A stretch of DNA of 64,000 bases from Akkermansiaceae bacterium (GTDB lineage Bacteria > Verrucomicrobiota > Verrucomicrobiia > Verrucomicrobiales > Akkermansiaceae). Position 1 is the first letter of the stretch. Each line of letters starts with the position of its first letter. The notes beneath the pieces are model-generated. The model was not told the origin of the DNA and searched no databases. It saw only the letters and a program-made list of their open reading frames with translations. A program made the translations under genes and the position numbers. The stretch is taken from positions 1,612,001 through 1,676,000 of the forward strand of contig CAJJBQ010000001.1 in the NCBI GenBank assembly GCA_905182405.1. Reading direction: 5' to 3'. Shown here piece by piece: positions 32,343 to 40,149 of the stretch.

Positions 32343-32579
32343 ATGAACATTACTCTTAAAGAGGTCCCCGCTGATCTCCATGCCCGAATCAAAGAGGCGG
32401 CGGATCAATCTGGCCGGAGCATCAATCGTCAGATCATTTTCACTTTGGAAAAAACGCTCTTCCCAGTGAAGTCCTCTCGCGAAGATTTGCTGGCCCGGAT
32501 TCGGAAGCGCCGGGGGCGGATGGGCGGAATGATCGATGATCAGTTCATGCAATCTGCGATTGAGGGGGATCGCTCGTGA
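32343..32579 (+). CDS. Ribbon-helix-helix antitoxin (VapB/FitA-like)
   Basis: 78 residues from ATG 32343; a longer frame from 32157 adds unrelated residues and would read through the operator. The N terminus MNITLKEVPADLHARIKEAA followed by DQSGRSINRQIIFTLEKTL is the beta-alpha-alpha pattern of Arc/FitA-type antitoxins. The C-terminal part (LLARIRKRRGRMGGMIDDQF) should wrap the toxin. The stop overlaps the GTG start of the PIN toxin gene (GTGA), so the pair is translationally coupled. Confidence 0.88.
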   Translation: MNITLKEVPADLHARIKEAADQSGRSINRQIIFTLEKTLFPVKSSREDLLARIRKRRGRMGGMIDDQFMQSAIEGDRS

Positions 32580-32965
32580 TCGTCGTCGATACCAATATTC
32601 TGGAATATCTTTTAATCCAGGGGGAGCACTCGGAGCGAGTCGAGCAGTTGCTGATCGAGGATTCAGATTGGGTTGCTCCCCGTCTTTGGCTCGATGAATT
32701 TCTCAATGTCCTCGCGACGATTGAGCGCGTTGGGAAAATGGAGTCCCAAGAAGCCGATGGGATCTTAAGCGATGCGATCGAGCTGATGGAAGATCGGAGC
32801 TATGACGTCCCCGCTCAGCGGGTTTTGGCAACGGCGAGGCGGACTGGCTGCAGTGCCTACGACAGCCAGTTTTTGACCCTGGCGGAGGACCTTGGGCTTA
32901 AGCTTTATTCCTTTGATCAAAAGCTCATCAATCGATCGGGAGGAGTTGCAGTTAAGCCAGAGTGA
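32576..32965 (+). CDS. vapC: VapC-type PIN-domain toxin, second module
   Basis: 129 residues from GTG 32576. PIN signature: IVVDTNILEYLL (Asp), RLWLDEFLNVLATIERVG (Glu), SAYDSQFLTLAEDLGL (Asp) and YSFDQKL (Asp). The product should be a magnesium-dependent RNase neutralised by the overlapping antitoxin. It is not closely related to the toxin at 29286: that one has an AbrB-type antitoxin, this one a ribbon-helix-helix antitoxin. Short direct repeats D1 and D2 flank the pair. Confidence 0.88.
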   Translation: MIVVDTNILEYLLIQGEHSERVEQLLIEDSDWVAPRLWLDEFLNVLATIERVGKMESQEADGILSDAIELMEDRSYDVPAQRVLATARRTGCSAYDSQFLTLAEDLGLKLYSFDQKLINRSGGVAVKPE

Positions 32966-33040
32966 TTAGAAAAGCCTGCAGTGATCAACATTTGATGAAG
33001 AGCGCAGGAGTTAGATCGCCTTTTCAGGGCTCGTGCCATC

Positions 33041-33112
33041 CGGGGGCGGGAAACCCAGGGCGCGCTTCGCTCTGCCCGTGGGCTACGTTGGTTTGCCCCG
33101 TTGGGGCGGGAG
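33041..33112 (+). repeat. Second interspersed repeat family, copy C2
   Basis: GGGGGCGGGAAACCCAGGGC ... CGTTGGTTTGCCCCGTTGG; the shorter form of C1. Confidence 0.7.
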
Positions 33113-33135
33113 AAAGGACGAGGACAGAGAAAAAA

Positions 33136-33164
33136 CGTAGGGTTGGAAACCCACGCTCCATATT
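33136..33164 (+). repeat. Short repeat D2
   Basis: CGTAGGGTTGGAAACCCACG followed by CTCCATATT; partner of D1. GGGTTGGAAACCC forms a small hairpin. Confidence 0.4.
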
Positions 33165-33179
33165 GGCGGAGCTGGAGGT

Positions 33180-33287
33180 CTATTTTTCGACCTTCTCGAG
33201 GTGCCGCTTTAGGTTTTCGGCTTTGCTTTTTATTTTCTCGATTTTCTGTTCGGTTAGCTTCTTGGATGGATCGTCATGGCGGGAATG
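33180..33287 (-). pseudogene. Charged coiled-coil tail of an unknown protein
   Basis: Reverse-strand codons read HDDPSKKLTEQKIEKIKSKA then ENLKRHLEKVEK and stop. The first part parallels FHEDPARKLTDQ in the mosaic remnant at 30.3 kb, so the duplication that copied the cytochrome 3' end also covered this piece. No intact start is visible. Confidence 0.4.
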
Positions 33288-33301
33288 GGGGCATCCTATG
33301 T

Positions 33302-36300
33302 TTACTTTCGATGAAAAGGTTCGCTGTGAACGAGGGCTTGGATGAATTCGTTCACTGAGTAGTTCTTTGCTTTCGCTTTTGAGGTGATCTCGATGGCGAG
33401 ATCTTCATCGGTAAATCCAAACGGACGGCCCAGGGCATATTCGACGAGGTGTTCGGTGAAGCCACGGGCGAAGTCTTTTTCACGGGCTGCGATGAGGTCG
33501 CGCATTTCGTGGTAGCTGGCAAACTTGGGGCCTTTGTGAAAGGCGCCCGAGGGATCGATCTCCCAGGTTTTCCACTTTCTCCAGTTCCTGCCACTTTTGT
33601 CTTTGGTGCGGTGGCTGTCTGTCGTGCGCCACTTGCCGGCGGCGTCGAAGTTTTCGAGGCCGAATCCGATCGGGTCGATCTTGCGGTGGCAGCTGGCGCA
33701 CTGGGCTTCTTCCATATGGGCTGCCAGACGCTCGCGGGTGGTGAGTGGTTTGTCGGCGAGGCGCGAGATCTGAGGCACGTTCGGGGGCGCCGGTGGTGGC
33801 GGATCGTGAAGGAGGTGACGAAGGACCCAGGCGCCGCGTTCGACCGGACTGCTTTCGACGCCGTCGCTGCCCATGGCGTGGATCGCAGCCATGCCCAACA
33901 AGCCACCGCGTGGGGAATCGGCCGGGAGGGAAACTTTCCGAAACTCGTCGCCGGTCACCCCCTCGATGCCGTAGTAGGTCGCGAGGAGGCCGTTGATGAA
34001 GACGTAGTCGCTCTTAAGGAGTTTGCCAATCCGGCCCTCTTTGGGATCGCGAAGGAGGTGGGCGAATGATTGATAGACCTCTTCGCGGGCGGCGGAGCGG
34101 GTGCTCTCGTCAAACTCGCGATGCAGGGAGACGTCGAACTGGAAGAAGTCGAGCCGCTCCATGTCGAGCCATTGATGCACGAAGCCGGAGACGAATTCAT
34201 CGGAGCGGGGATCGGCAATGAGACGATCGACTTGTTGACGAAGAATGTCCACTTGGCTCAGTTCCTTCCGTTCCGCCAAGGCGAGTAGTTCCTGATCGGG
34301 CGGGGCACTCCAGAGGAAATAGGAAAGACGAACCGCCAGTTCGCGATCAGTGAGTGTTCGGTGTTTGGACTCACCGGTGGGCTCATTGAGGTAAAGAAAT
34401 CCGGGCGAGGCGAGAATGACGCTGAGGGGTAATCGAATCGCGACATCAAAGGGATCCCCCTTGGCGCGACGGGCTTCAAAAATGACGGACAAGCGATCGA
34501 TAAAGTCGCGATCGGGATGAGCGCCCCGGAAGGCTTGAACCGCAAACTGTTCGAAGATCTTCCGGGCTCGCGACGACTCGTTCGGGTCGGCTTCGCTGCT
34601 GACCAACCAGTCCAGCTGGTTAGAAGTGCTATCGGATGATCCCAGCGGACCTTCCCACTCGACCCAGTCGATCCACAGCGTGGGATCCGGGCCCACGCCG
34701 GTTTCCTTTCGAGCCGCCTGATACCGCTTGTTGTCGTTCTTAGGGTCACGCTTTTCGCGGAGAGCGAATTTGCGGGGGCCGTCTTTGGTGAGAGTAATCG
34801 GTAGTTCGAGAGTCTGGGGTGCGTCGGTTGATCCCGTCACTTGAAAGGTTTTCAGGTGCGTAAATTGGTTCTTATCGGGAGACGCGCCAAGATCGACAAA
34901 ATGGCGCTCCGTTGGCGTGCCTTCAACGGCGCCGATCCGGAAGCGTAATTTGTAGTCGCCGGGCGGAAGGGTCTCGACCACGTGCTTTGTTTTTAGCCAG
35001 CCGGATGGGTGCTCCGGAGGCAGCGCGATAGTCTCATTCTTATTGACGTCCGAGATCGTCAGGAAAGAGCCGGTCTGTGTGAGGGGATTGTTGCGGTAAC
35101 GGCGGTAGCTCGGGCCGTGCTCCTCAAATTGCTTGATGCGAAACTTCGCTTCCTTCTCGTCCACGATCCCTTTCTGCGGCTGACCGGTTTTTAAGAAGGC
35201 CTTGGCTTGATCATGGCCTCCTTTGAAGTAGCCGTTGTAAGTGCCGCCAACTTTGCGGTTGGCATGCTCTTCGACTTCGCGTCGCTGTTTACTGGTGCTT
35301 GGCGCGGCGGCGATGGGACCTTCCAACTCGACCCAATCAACCCAGATCGCGGGAGGAATTCCGTAGCCGTTCTCTCTTTTGCCTCGGTTGAAGGTATCAC
35401 GAACACTTTTTCTATCGGTCGGGCGTCGCTCCTGGATGGCAAACTCGCGTGGGGTATTGGTTCCGACTTCGACGGTCGTCTCAATGATCTCCGGGTTTTC
35501 GATGGTGCCGGTGACCTGGTGACTGCTAAGCGGGAGGCTGGCGAAGCCGGCAGGCACTTGATTCACCCGCTGCGGATGGCCGACCTCGATGAAATGTCGG
35601 GAGGCCGGGGAACCTTCCACCGCTCCTGCTCGGATTCTCAGTTTGTAGGTTCCCGGGGTAAGATACTTCGGCTTGGGAGTGACGTCGATGCGCTGGATTT
35701 CCCAGGCCAGCTTCAGGTAAGTGCCCCGGTCGCTGTGGGGGAGTTCGGCGTAATGTTTGATGTAGTTGTATGATCGTTGATAGCCACCCTGGTTGGAAAA
35801 CGAGGCGGCATTGGCATCGCGGAATCCGAATTTTTTGGCATCGGGTCCTTTCTTCAGAAGGTCGGCATTCTGGTAGAGCCGGAGGCGCCATCTGTCATCG
35901 AGCCCGGGGAACTTCTTGCGAAGTTCGTCCATGATTTTTTTGTTTTCCGGGTCGAGGGCCGCTTTATCCACTTCGGCCTTCCAAAGCAGATAGCGTTTGT
36001 TGGTTTCCTCCATCTTCGCCATTTTCTTGAGGCTCTGGACGTTGACCGTCTTTTCTGGTTCGACGCGAAAAGTTCGCGATTCCTGGGTCAATGCAGCCTG
36101 CCGCTCGAACAATTCGTCAATCGCGCTGCGACCGAGTTTGAGATACTGCTCAATCTGATCGCTGGAGATGAATTGGGAGGCACCGACCGTATCAAACGAT
36201 CCGGAGCCGCCATCGGATGGCAGGGAGGAGGTGTCGACTTTGACGCCGATGAGTTGCTCGATGGTATTCCGGTATTCCCGCCGGTTGAGTCGGCGCATCG

Positions 36301-36679
36301 AAATCTCGCCGCCGGAGTCGGAAAGGGATTTGCGTGCCGCGACCATGGTGTTGGCGAGGTCATGAAGAAAGTCGGCTTTTTTTTCGTTCTTTGGCTGCGG
36401 TTCGTCCTCTGGAGGCATCTCGCCGGAGTTCATCGCATTGAGGACTTTCTGCCACAGCTCGGCGTCCTTGATGTTTGTAATTTGATAAGGAAGATCCTCG
36501 AGGTTCACCTTGCCTTCTTCGCTGAAGGCATCGTGGCATTCGAAGCAATACTTCTTGATGAAGGGAGCGTGTTTTTTGGGGAAGGTTGGGGTGCGTTCCT
36601 CTGCCTGGGCGCCGGTAAAAGAAGCGAGAATTCCTAGAAGACAAACGGCCGGATTGATGGCTCTATAAAATCGAATCAT
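33302..36679 (-). CDS. Planctomycete-type cytochrome c protein with duplicated sugar-binding-like inserts
   Basis: 1125 residues, about 250 longer than the 14748 paralogue. Order: signal peptide; PSCyt1 heme site CFECH (about residue 46); DUF1587 (MRRLNRREYRNTIEQLIGV); a long insert with two copies of one domain (LTPGTYKLRIRAGAVEGSPA and LPPGDYKLRFRIGAVEGTPT, each followed by RHFxxxG and a VTG strand); DUF1595/DUF1592 (ARKIFEQFAVQAFRGAHPDR, LAVRLSYFLWSAPPDQ); DUF1588 with CASCH; DUF1585. Each insert copy ends in a W(I/V)DWVE(W/L)EGP segment, as in small carbohydrate-binding domains. It is translationally coupled (ATGA) to the DUF1552 gene behind an ECF sigma and anti-sigma pair. Confidence 0.9.
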   Translation of the reverse strand: MIRFYRAINPAVCLLGILASFTGAQAEERTPTFPKKHAPFIKKYCFECHDAFSEEGKVNLEDLPYQITNIKDAELWQKVLNAMNSGEMPPEDEPQPKNEKKADFLHDLANTMVAARKSLSDSGGEISMRRLNRREYRNTIEQLIGVKVDTSSLPSDGGSGSFDTVGASQFISSDQIEQYLKLGRSAIDELFERQAALTQESRTFRVEPEKTVNVQSLKKMAKMEETNKRYLLWKAEVDKAALDPENKKIMDELRKKFPGLDDRWRLRLYQNADLLKKGPDAKKFGFRDANAASFSNQGGYQRSYNYIKHYAELPHSDRGTYLKLAWEIQRIDVTPKPKYLTPGTYKLRIRAGAVEGSPASRHFIEVGHPQRVNQVPAGFASLPLSSHQVTGTIENPEIIETTVEVGTNTPREFAIQERRPTDRKSVRDTFNRGKRENGYGIPPAIWVDWVELEGPIAAAPSTSKQRREVEEHANRKVGGTYNGYFKGGHDQAKAFLKTGQPQKGIVDEKEAKFRIKQFEEHGPSYRRYRNNPLTQTGSFLTISDVNKNETIALPPEHPSGWLKTKHVVETLPPGDYKLRFRIGAVEGTPTERHFVDLGASPDKNQFTHLKTFQVTGSTDAPQTLELPITLTKDGPRKFALREKRDPKNDNKRYQAARKETGVGPDPTLWIDWVEWEGPLGSSDSTSNQLDWLVSSEADPNESSRARKIFEQFAVQAFRGAHPDRDFIDRLSVIFEARRAKGDPFDVAIRLPLSVILASPGFLYLNEPTGESKHRTLTDRELAVRLSYFLWSAPPDQELLALAERKELSQVDILRQQVDRLIADPRSDEFVSGFVHQWLDMERLDFFQFDVSLHREFDESTRSAAREEVYQSFAHLLRDPKEGRIGKLLKSDYVFINGLLATYYGIEGVTGDEFRKVSLPADSPRGGLLGMAAIHAMGSDGVESSPVERGAWVLRHLLHDPPPPAPPNVPQISRLADKPLTTRERLAAHMEEAQCASCHRKIDPIGFGLENFDAAGKWRTTDSHRTKDKSGRNWRKWKTWEIDPSGAFHKGPKFASYHEMRDLIAAREKDFARGFTEHLVEYALGRPFGFTDEDLAIEITSKAKAKNYSVNEFIQALVHSEPFHRK

Positions 36680-37962
36680 GCCTGAAGTTCCTTCACGATT
36701 TCAGAGCTATCGCCGTGGCGCTCAGCCTTGATCCCCATTCCGTGCAGCATTGTCAGCCAGACGTTACAAAGAGGGGTGTCTTTCGGCAGGACGAGGTGTT
36801 GGCCCAATTTCAAATTTGCCCCTCGACCGGCAAGAACTGTCGGGCAATTGGTGAGGTAGTGGATCGAACTGATATTCGACCCAAAAGCCACCGTGGTATG
36901 ATCGAACAAACTCGATCCGTCTGCCTCTTTCGTGGCTTTGAGTTTGTCGATCAGCCCGGCCAGCATTTGCGAATGGGCCTTGTCTCTGGCTTTGGAAGCT
37001 TCCATGCGATCGCCGGGGGAGTAGTGGCTGACATTGTGGGCGCTGTGTTTGACTTCGAGGCTCTGCAGGAGCGTGTTGGCTGGGAGGCGATAAGTCAGTG
37101 CACGGGTATTGTCAGTTTGCAAGGCAGCAACGATGAGTTCATACATGATCTCCATCTCAAATTTACCCTTCAAACCGGGAGTAGGCTCGTCGAGGGGTGC
37201 CTTGGCTTTTGGGACGTCAAGCCAGTCTTCGTCTTTGCCGAGTCGCGTCTCGATGTCGCGGATGCCTTGAAAATATTCATCCAGCTTGTCGGTGTCAGTT
37301 TTTGAAAGGCCACGCTGAACACGTTTTGCTTCGGTGAGGACGGCGTCGAGCACGCTGCGGTTTTCCGCGATGGCGGCCTGACGTTGTGCCAATGGCATGT
37401 CATCTGCGGAAAACAGTTTGTGGAAGACCTGGAGCGGATCGTTCTGACCGGCGACGGGTTTGCCGCGTTGATCCCAGGCCATGGAAAGTCCGGGGCCGTG
37501 CCCCTGAAGTTCGGAGCTGTTGAGTTGGATTGAGGAGAAGCGGGTTTCTTGTCCCAGTTGCTGGGCGACGACTTGATCGACAGAAATGCTGTTGGCCATG
37601 TTCTGGCCGGGTAAGGAATAGCGGTTCGCTCCCGTCAGCCAAAAAGTGCTGCCCCAGTGCGCCTCGTTGGCGAATTGGTTGGAGCAGCCCTGCACCACGG
37701 TGATGTCGGATTTGTGACGAGCGAGCGGAGAGAGTCCCTCGGAAAGTTCGTAGTCGCTGCCGGTCTTGCCCGTATCCGGAAACCAGGTCTCCTTGGTCAT
37801 TCCAAACCCCGTGCCAAGAAAGACGGCGCGTTTCGGTGGTATACCCTGCTTGGCGACCGACGCTGAAGCGAATTGACGGAAGCCGATGGACTCAAGCGTG
37901 GGTAGCGCGATGAGCGCTCCGGTTCCACGAAGAAAGTGACGGCGATTGAATTGATTTCTCAT
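36676..37962 (-). CDS. DUF1552 family exported protein
   Basis: 428 residues. Twin-arginine-like signal FNRRHFLRGTGALIALPTLE. DUF1552 pattern: PKRAVFLGTGFGMTKETWFP, SNQFANEAHWGSTFWLTGAN, TYRLPANTLLQSLEVKHSAH, FDHTTVAFGSNISSIHYLTN. It lies 30 bases after the anti-sigma gene and overlaps the cytochrome gene. It is a paralogue of the 13492 protein, and both form DUF1552-then-DUF1592 pairs. Function unknown; the conserved pairing suggests an exported complex with the cytochrome. Confidence 0.88.
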   Translation of the reverse strand: MRNQFNRRHFLRGTGALIALPTLESIGFRQFASASVAKQGIPPKRAVFLGTGFGMTKETWFPDTGKTGSDYELSEGLSPLARHKSDITVVQGCSNQFANEAHWGSTFWLTGANRYSLPGQNMANSISVDQVVAQQLGQETRFSSIQLNSSELQGHGPGLSMAWDQRGKPVAGQNDPLQVFHKLFSADDMPLAQRQAAIAENRSVLDAVLTEAKRVQRGLSKTDTDKLDEYFQGIRDIETRLGKDEDWLDVPKAKAPLDEPTPGLKGKFEMEIMYELIVAALQTDNTRALTYRLPANTLLQSLEVKHSAHNVSHYSPGDRMEASKARDKAHSQMLAGLIDKLKATKEADGSSLFDHTTVAFGSNISSIHYLTNCPTVLAGRGANLKLGQHLVLPKDTPLCNVWLTMLHGMGIKAERHGDSSEIVKELQA

Positions 37963-37992
37963 TTCTTAAAAGTAGGTTTGAGTCGTCTTGGT

Positions 37993-38937
37993 TTACTCTA
38001 CGATTCGAATCGGGAGGTTTGGACGTTTGGTGAGCGTGAGTCTCACATCGTCGGCATAGTAGCCGCCGAGTTTGATCGGGTTTTTGGTCCCTGTCATCGT
38101 ATTTACGTTTACCGAGATGAGCGCGATAGTGGCTTCTGGATCGAGGATGCAGGAAGCTGAAATTCTTGTAGCCTCATCTCCGGGGTTGAGCTTGATGACT
38201 TTATTCCCAAGCGCGAGGGCATCGCTGATCACGAGTGGCCATGCCTTACCGATCGCCCCGGGTTCGGATTGGTAAAGGTGAATGGTGCACGATCCCTTGA
38301 TCTTGGGTAACTCTGCATCATTGGGAGCGACTTCTCGATGAAATCTGGTTGAGAGTTCAAGAGTGACTTGGTCGTTTGTATTCAACTGTTGTTGGAGAGA
38401 CGTGAGGTCGATGAGCTGAAAGACATTACAGGCGGAAGCTCCGCCATTGGGCTTGTCGGTGACATTGGCGGTTTCAAGAAAGCGCAGAATCCGATTTCCA
38501 TCCTCCTCGATGACCTCGGCCGGGTCGCCACTCCATTTGCCGAATTCGGCGGGGAAACCGAGTGGAATCTGACCGGCGGATTCTTCAAAATTACCATTCG
38601 AAACAGAGATTATTCGTTTTTCTGATTTGGGTGAGCTGATCGCCCAAACCACTCCGACTCCAAGTAGTCCCACGAATGCTCCGGCGACAACGGCGGCGGC
38701 GGGAGGTCTTGGCCAACTGATGGAAGGAGTCCCGGAAGAGCGGGGCGGGGTGGATTCCAGATCCAAGGAGATGACTTCATCACCAAGAGCCCCATGAATG
38801 CGGGCGGCTTTTAGGTAGTCGGATCGCAGGCTGGCGTTGGTCTCGATTTCTTTCGAGAGCGCATCGGCTTCTTCTTCGGTGGTTTGACCATCGAGGTGCT
38901 TTTGAATGAGGATTTTCCAATCGGGTGAGTCAGTCAT
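37993..38937 (-). CDS. FecR-like anti-sigma factor
   Basis: 314 residues. The N terminus (WKILIQKHLDGQTTEEEADA then LSKEIETNASLRSDYLKAA) has the pattern of Planctomycetes/Verrucomicrobia anti-sigma proteins paired with ECF factors. A single transmembrane helix lies at about residues 80-102. The periplasmic part (about 105-314) is beta-rich (FPAEFGKWSGDPAEVIEEDG; GYYADDVRLTL) and looks like a lectin-type sensor rather than a classic FecR domain. Its start overlaps the sigma gene by ATGA, so it should hold the sigma factor at the membrane until an external ligand, perhaps a glycan, is sensed. Confidence 0.78.
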   Translation of the reverse strand: MTDSPDWKILIQKHLDGQTTEEEADALSKEIETNASLRSDYLKAARIHGALGDEVISLDLESTPPRSSGTPSISWPRPPAAAVVAGAFVGLLGVGVVWAISSPKSEKRIISVSNGNFEESAGQIPLGFPAEFGKWSGDPAEVIEEDGNRILRFLETANVTDKPNGGASACNVFQLIDLTSLQQQLNTNDQVTLELSTRFHREVAPNDAELPKIKGSCTIHLYQSEPGAIGKAWPLVISDALALGNKVIKLNPGDEATRISASCILDPEATIALISVNVNTMTGTKNPIKLGGYYADDVRLTLTKRPNLPIRIVE

Positions 38938-39464
38938 GCTTGGGCCTTTCTAATTTGTCTTTCGATGCAGGTTTGTAGCTCGCTGCGTGCACGTTGGATC
39001 GTTTTGTAGATTGCCTCGACCGTCCTGCCTTCGCGTTGTGAAAGAGTCTCGGGGCTGCGCCCTTCATGGTAGTAGCCTTTGATCAGACGACGGGATTTTT
39101 CGCTGAGTTTGCCCAGGCAGGTGGCGAGGTGCGACTCGATGGTATGATCGAATTCCGCTGAGTGCTGCATTTCGAGTTCGAGGGCCTCGATGGCTTTCTC
39201 CGAGAGTTGGGCCCGGCGTGATTCGCGTGCCAAAAAGCGTCGGGTCTCGATGCGGGCAAAGCCCATGGCCCAGTTAAGGAAGGGGCGGGCTTCGTCGTAG
39301 GTGTCGAATTGCCGCCACAGGGCGACCGCGGTTTCCTGCATGATTTCCCGGGCATCGGCTCGATGCGGAACCGTCACGATAATCGAGCGCAGCATTACCG
39401 GCTCACTTTCGAGAAGTAAGCGGGTAAAGCGTTCGTGATCGTCGTCTAAGTCCGTCGCGGGCAT
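38934..39464 (-). CDS. ECF-type sigma factor
   Basis: 176 residues from ATG 39464; the longer frame starts at TTG 39518 and adds an unlikely leader. Region 2 contains HRADAREIMQETAVALWRQF and PFLNWAMGFARIETRRFLA. Region 4 reads KLSEKSRRLIKGYYHEGRSP then ETLSQREGRTVEAIYKTIQR, a helix-turn-helix for the -35 element. This is the Planctomycetes/Verrucomicrobia ECF subgroup. It heads an operon with an anti-sigma, DUF1552 and DUF1592 protein, so it probably controls its own surface-protein operon. Divergent upstream DNA carries two identical dyads. Confidence 0.88.
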   Translation of the reverse strand: MPATDLDDDHERFTRLLLESEPVMLRSIIVTVPHRADAREIMQETAVALWRQFDTYDEARPFLNWAMGFARIETRRFLARESRRAQLSEKAIEALELEMQHSAEFDHTIESHLATCLGKLSEKSRRLIKGYYHEGRSPETLSQREGRTVEAIYKTIQRARSELQTCIERQIRKAQA

Positions 39465-39552
39465 GGTGATAAAGGTAAGCTTTACACCAGGTCCACGGAA
39501 GGGCGGATTATTGGACAAAAAATTGAGATTTTTTTTCGATCTCTTTGGTGGT

Positions 39553-39568
39553 CGTTAAAAAATTAACG
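39553..39568. promoter_or_regulatory. Operator dyad 1 (CGTTAA-N4-TTAACG)
   Basis: A perfect dyad, CGTTAA AAAA TTAACG, in the divergent region between the ECF sigma gene and the BlaI-like gene. Identical half-sites recur 53 bases away. Confidence 0.6.
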
Positions 39569-39605
39569 AATAATTCTTGCGCTCGGTGGATGTGGCGGCA
39601 GAGCG

Positions 39606-39621
39606 CGTTAATATTTTAACG
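39606..39621. promoter_or_regulatory. Operator dyad 2, next to the BlaI-like ribosome site
   Basis: CGTTAA TATT TTAACG ends directly at a good ribosome-binding site (GGAAGGA, 39621-39627) eight bases before the ATG at 39636. Position and paired arrangement fit BlaI/MecI-type autorepression. Confidence 0.62.
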
Positions 39622-39635
39622 GAAGGAACGCCACG

Positions 39636-39995
39636 ATGTCTGACCCCTCTGATCTTAGCCGCCGCGAACGGCAAATAATGGACGCTGTCTATTCCCTCGG
39701 GGAAGCGACCGTCAAGACCATACCGGATCCGCCGACTTCGATGTCGGTGCGTCGTTTAATACACATCCTCGTCGAGAAAGGTCAGGGCAAAGGTCGTGAG
39801 GTTTCTTATCGGCCTCGCAAGGCCAAGGCTGAAGCGGGCCAAAGTGCCTTGCAAGGGGTGCTGGAAACATTTTTCGGCGGCTCTCTCGAGAACGCCGTGG
39901 TTACCCATCTGGTCGCAAGCAAGAAGGGCATCAGTGCAGCGGAGCGCAAGAGGCTCATGGCGATGATCGAACAATCGAAAAAGGAGGGCAACTAA
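39636..39995 (+). CDS. BlaI/MecI-family repressor with internal losses
   Basis: 119 residues. The start (LSRRERQIMDAVYSLGEATV) and the end (QGVLETFFGGSLENAVVTHL) match BlaI/MecI repressors, winged-helix dimers cleaved by a BlaR1 sensor protease. Compared with the usual pattern the middle is shortened: the segment after GEATV lacks several residues before PDPPTS, and the wing (normally a longer GPRYVY-type strand) is reduced to VSYRPRKA. DNA binding may therefore be impaired. Two dyads lie upstream, and a BlaR1-like N terminus begins one base after the stop codon. Confidence 0.7.
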   Translation: MSDPSDLSRRERQIMDAVYSLGEATVKTIPDPPTSMSVRRLIHILVEKGQGKGREVSYRPRKAKAEAGQSALQGVLETFFGGSLENAVVTHLVASKKGISAAERKRLMAMIEQSKKEGN

Positions 39996-39996
39996 G

Positions 39997-40149
39997 ATGA
40001 TGACGTCATTGATTATTGATTCCACCTTGAAGGGATTCGTCCTACTCGCGATCGCCGTGATTATTGCGGCTGCACTTTACAAGACCTCTTCGGCCACATG
40101 GCACCTGGCCTGGCTTGCCCGCCTGCTTTGGACGGTGCAGAAATGGTAA
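39997..40149 (+). pseudogene. BlaR1/M56-peptidase N-terminal remnant
   Basis: 50 codons: MMTSLIIDSTLKGFVLLAIA, then VIIAAALYKTSSATWHLAWL and a short tail before TAA. A first transmembrane helix followed by an 'SATxHLxWL' loop is the start of M56/BlaR1 sensor proteases, which follow BlaI genes. The remaining transmembrane helices, the HExxH domain and the sensor are gone. Confidence 0.6.

Noticed and set aside
35777..36637. 286-codon forward frame opposite the DUF1592 gene
   Set aside because: Shadow of a well-supported 1125-residue protein, with no recognisable motifs.
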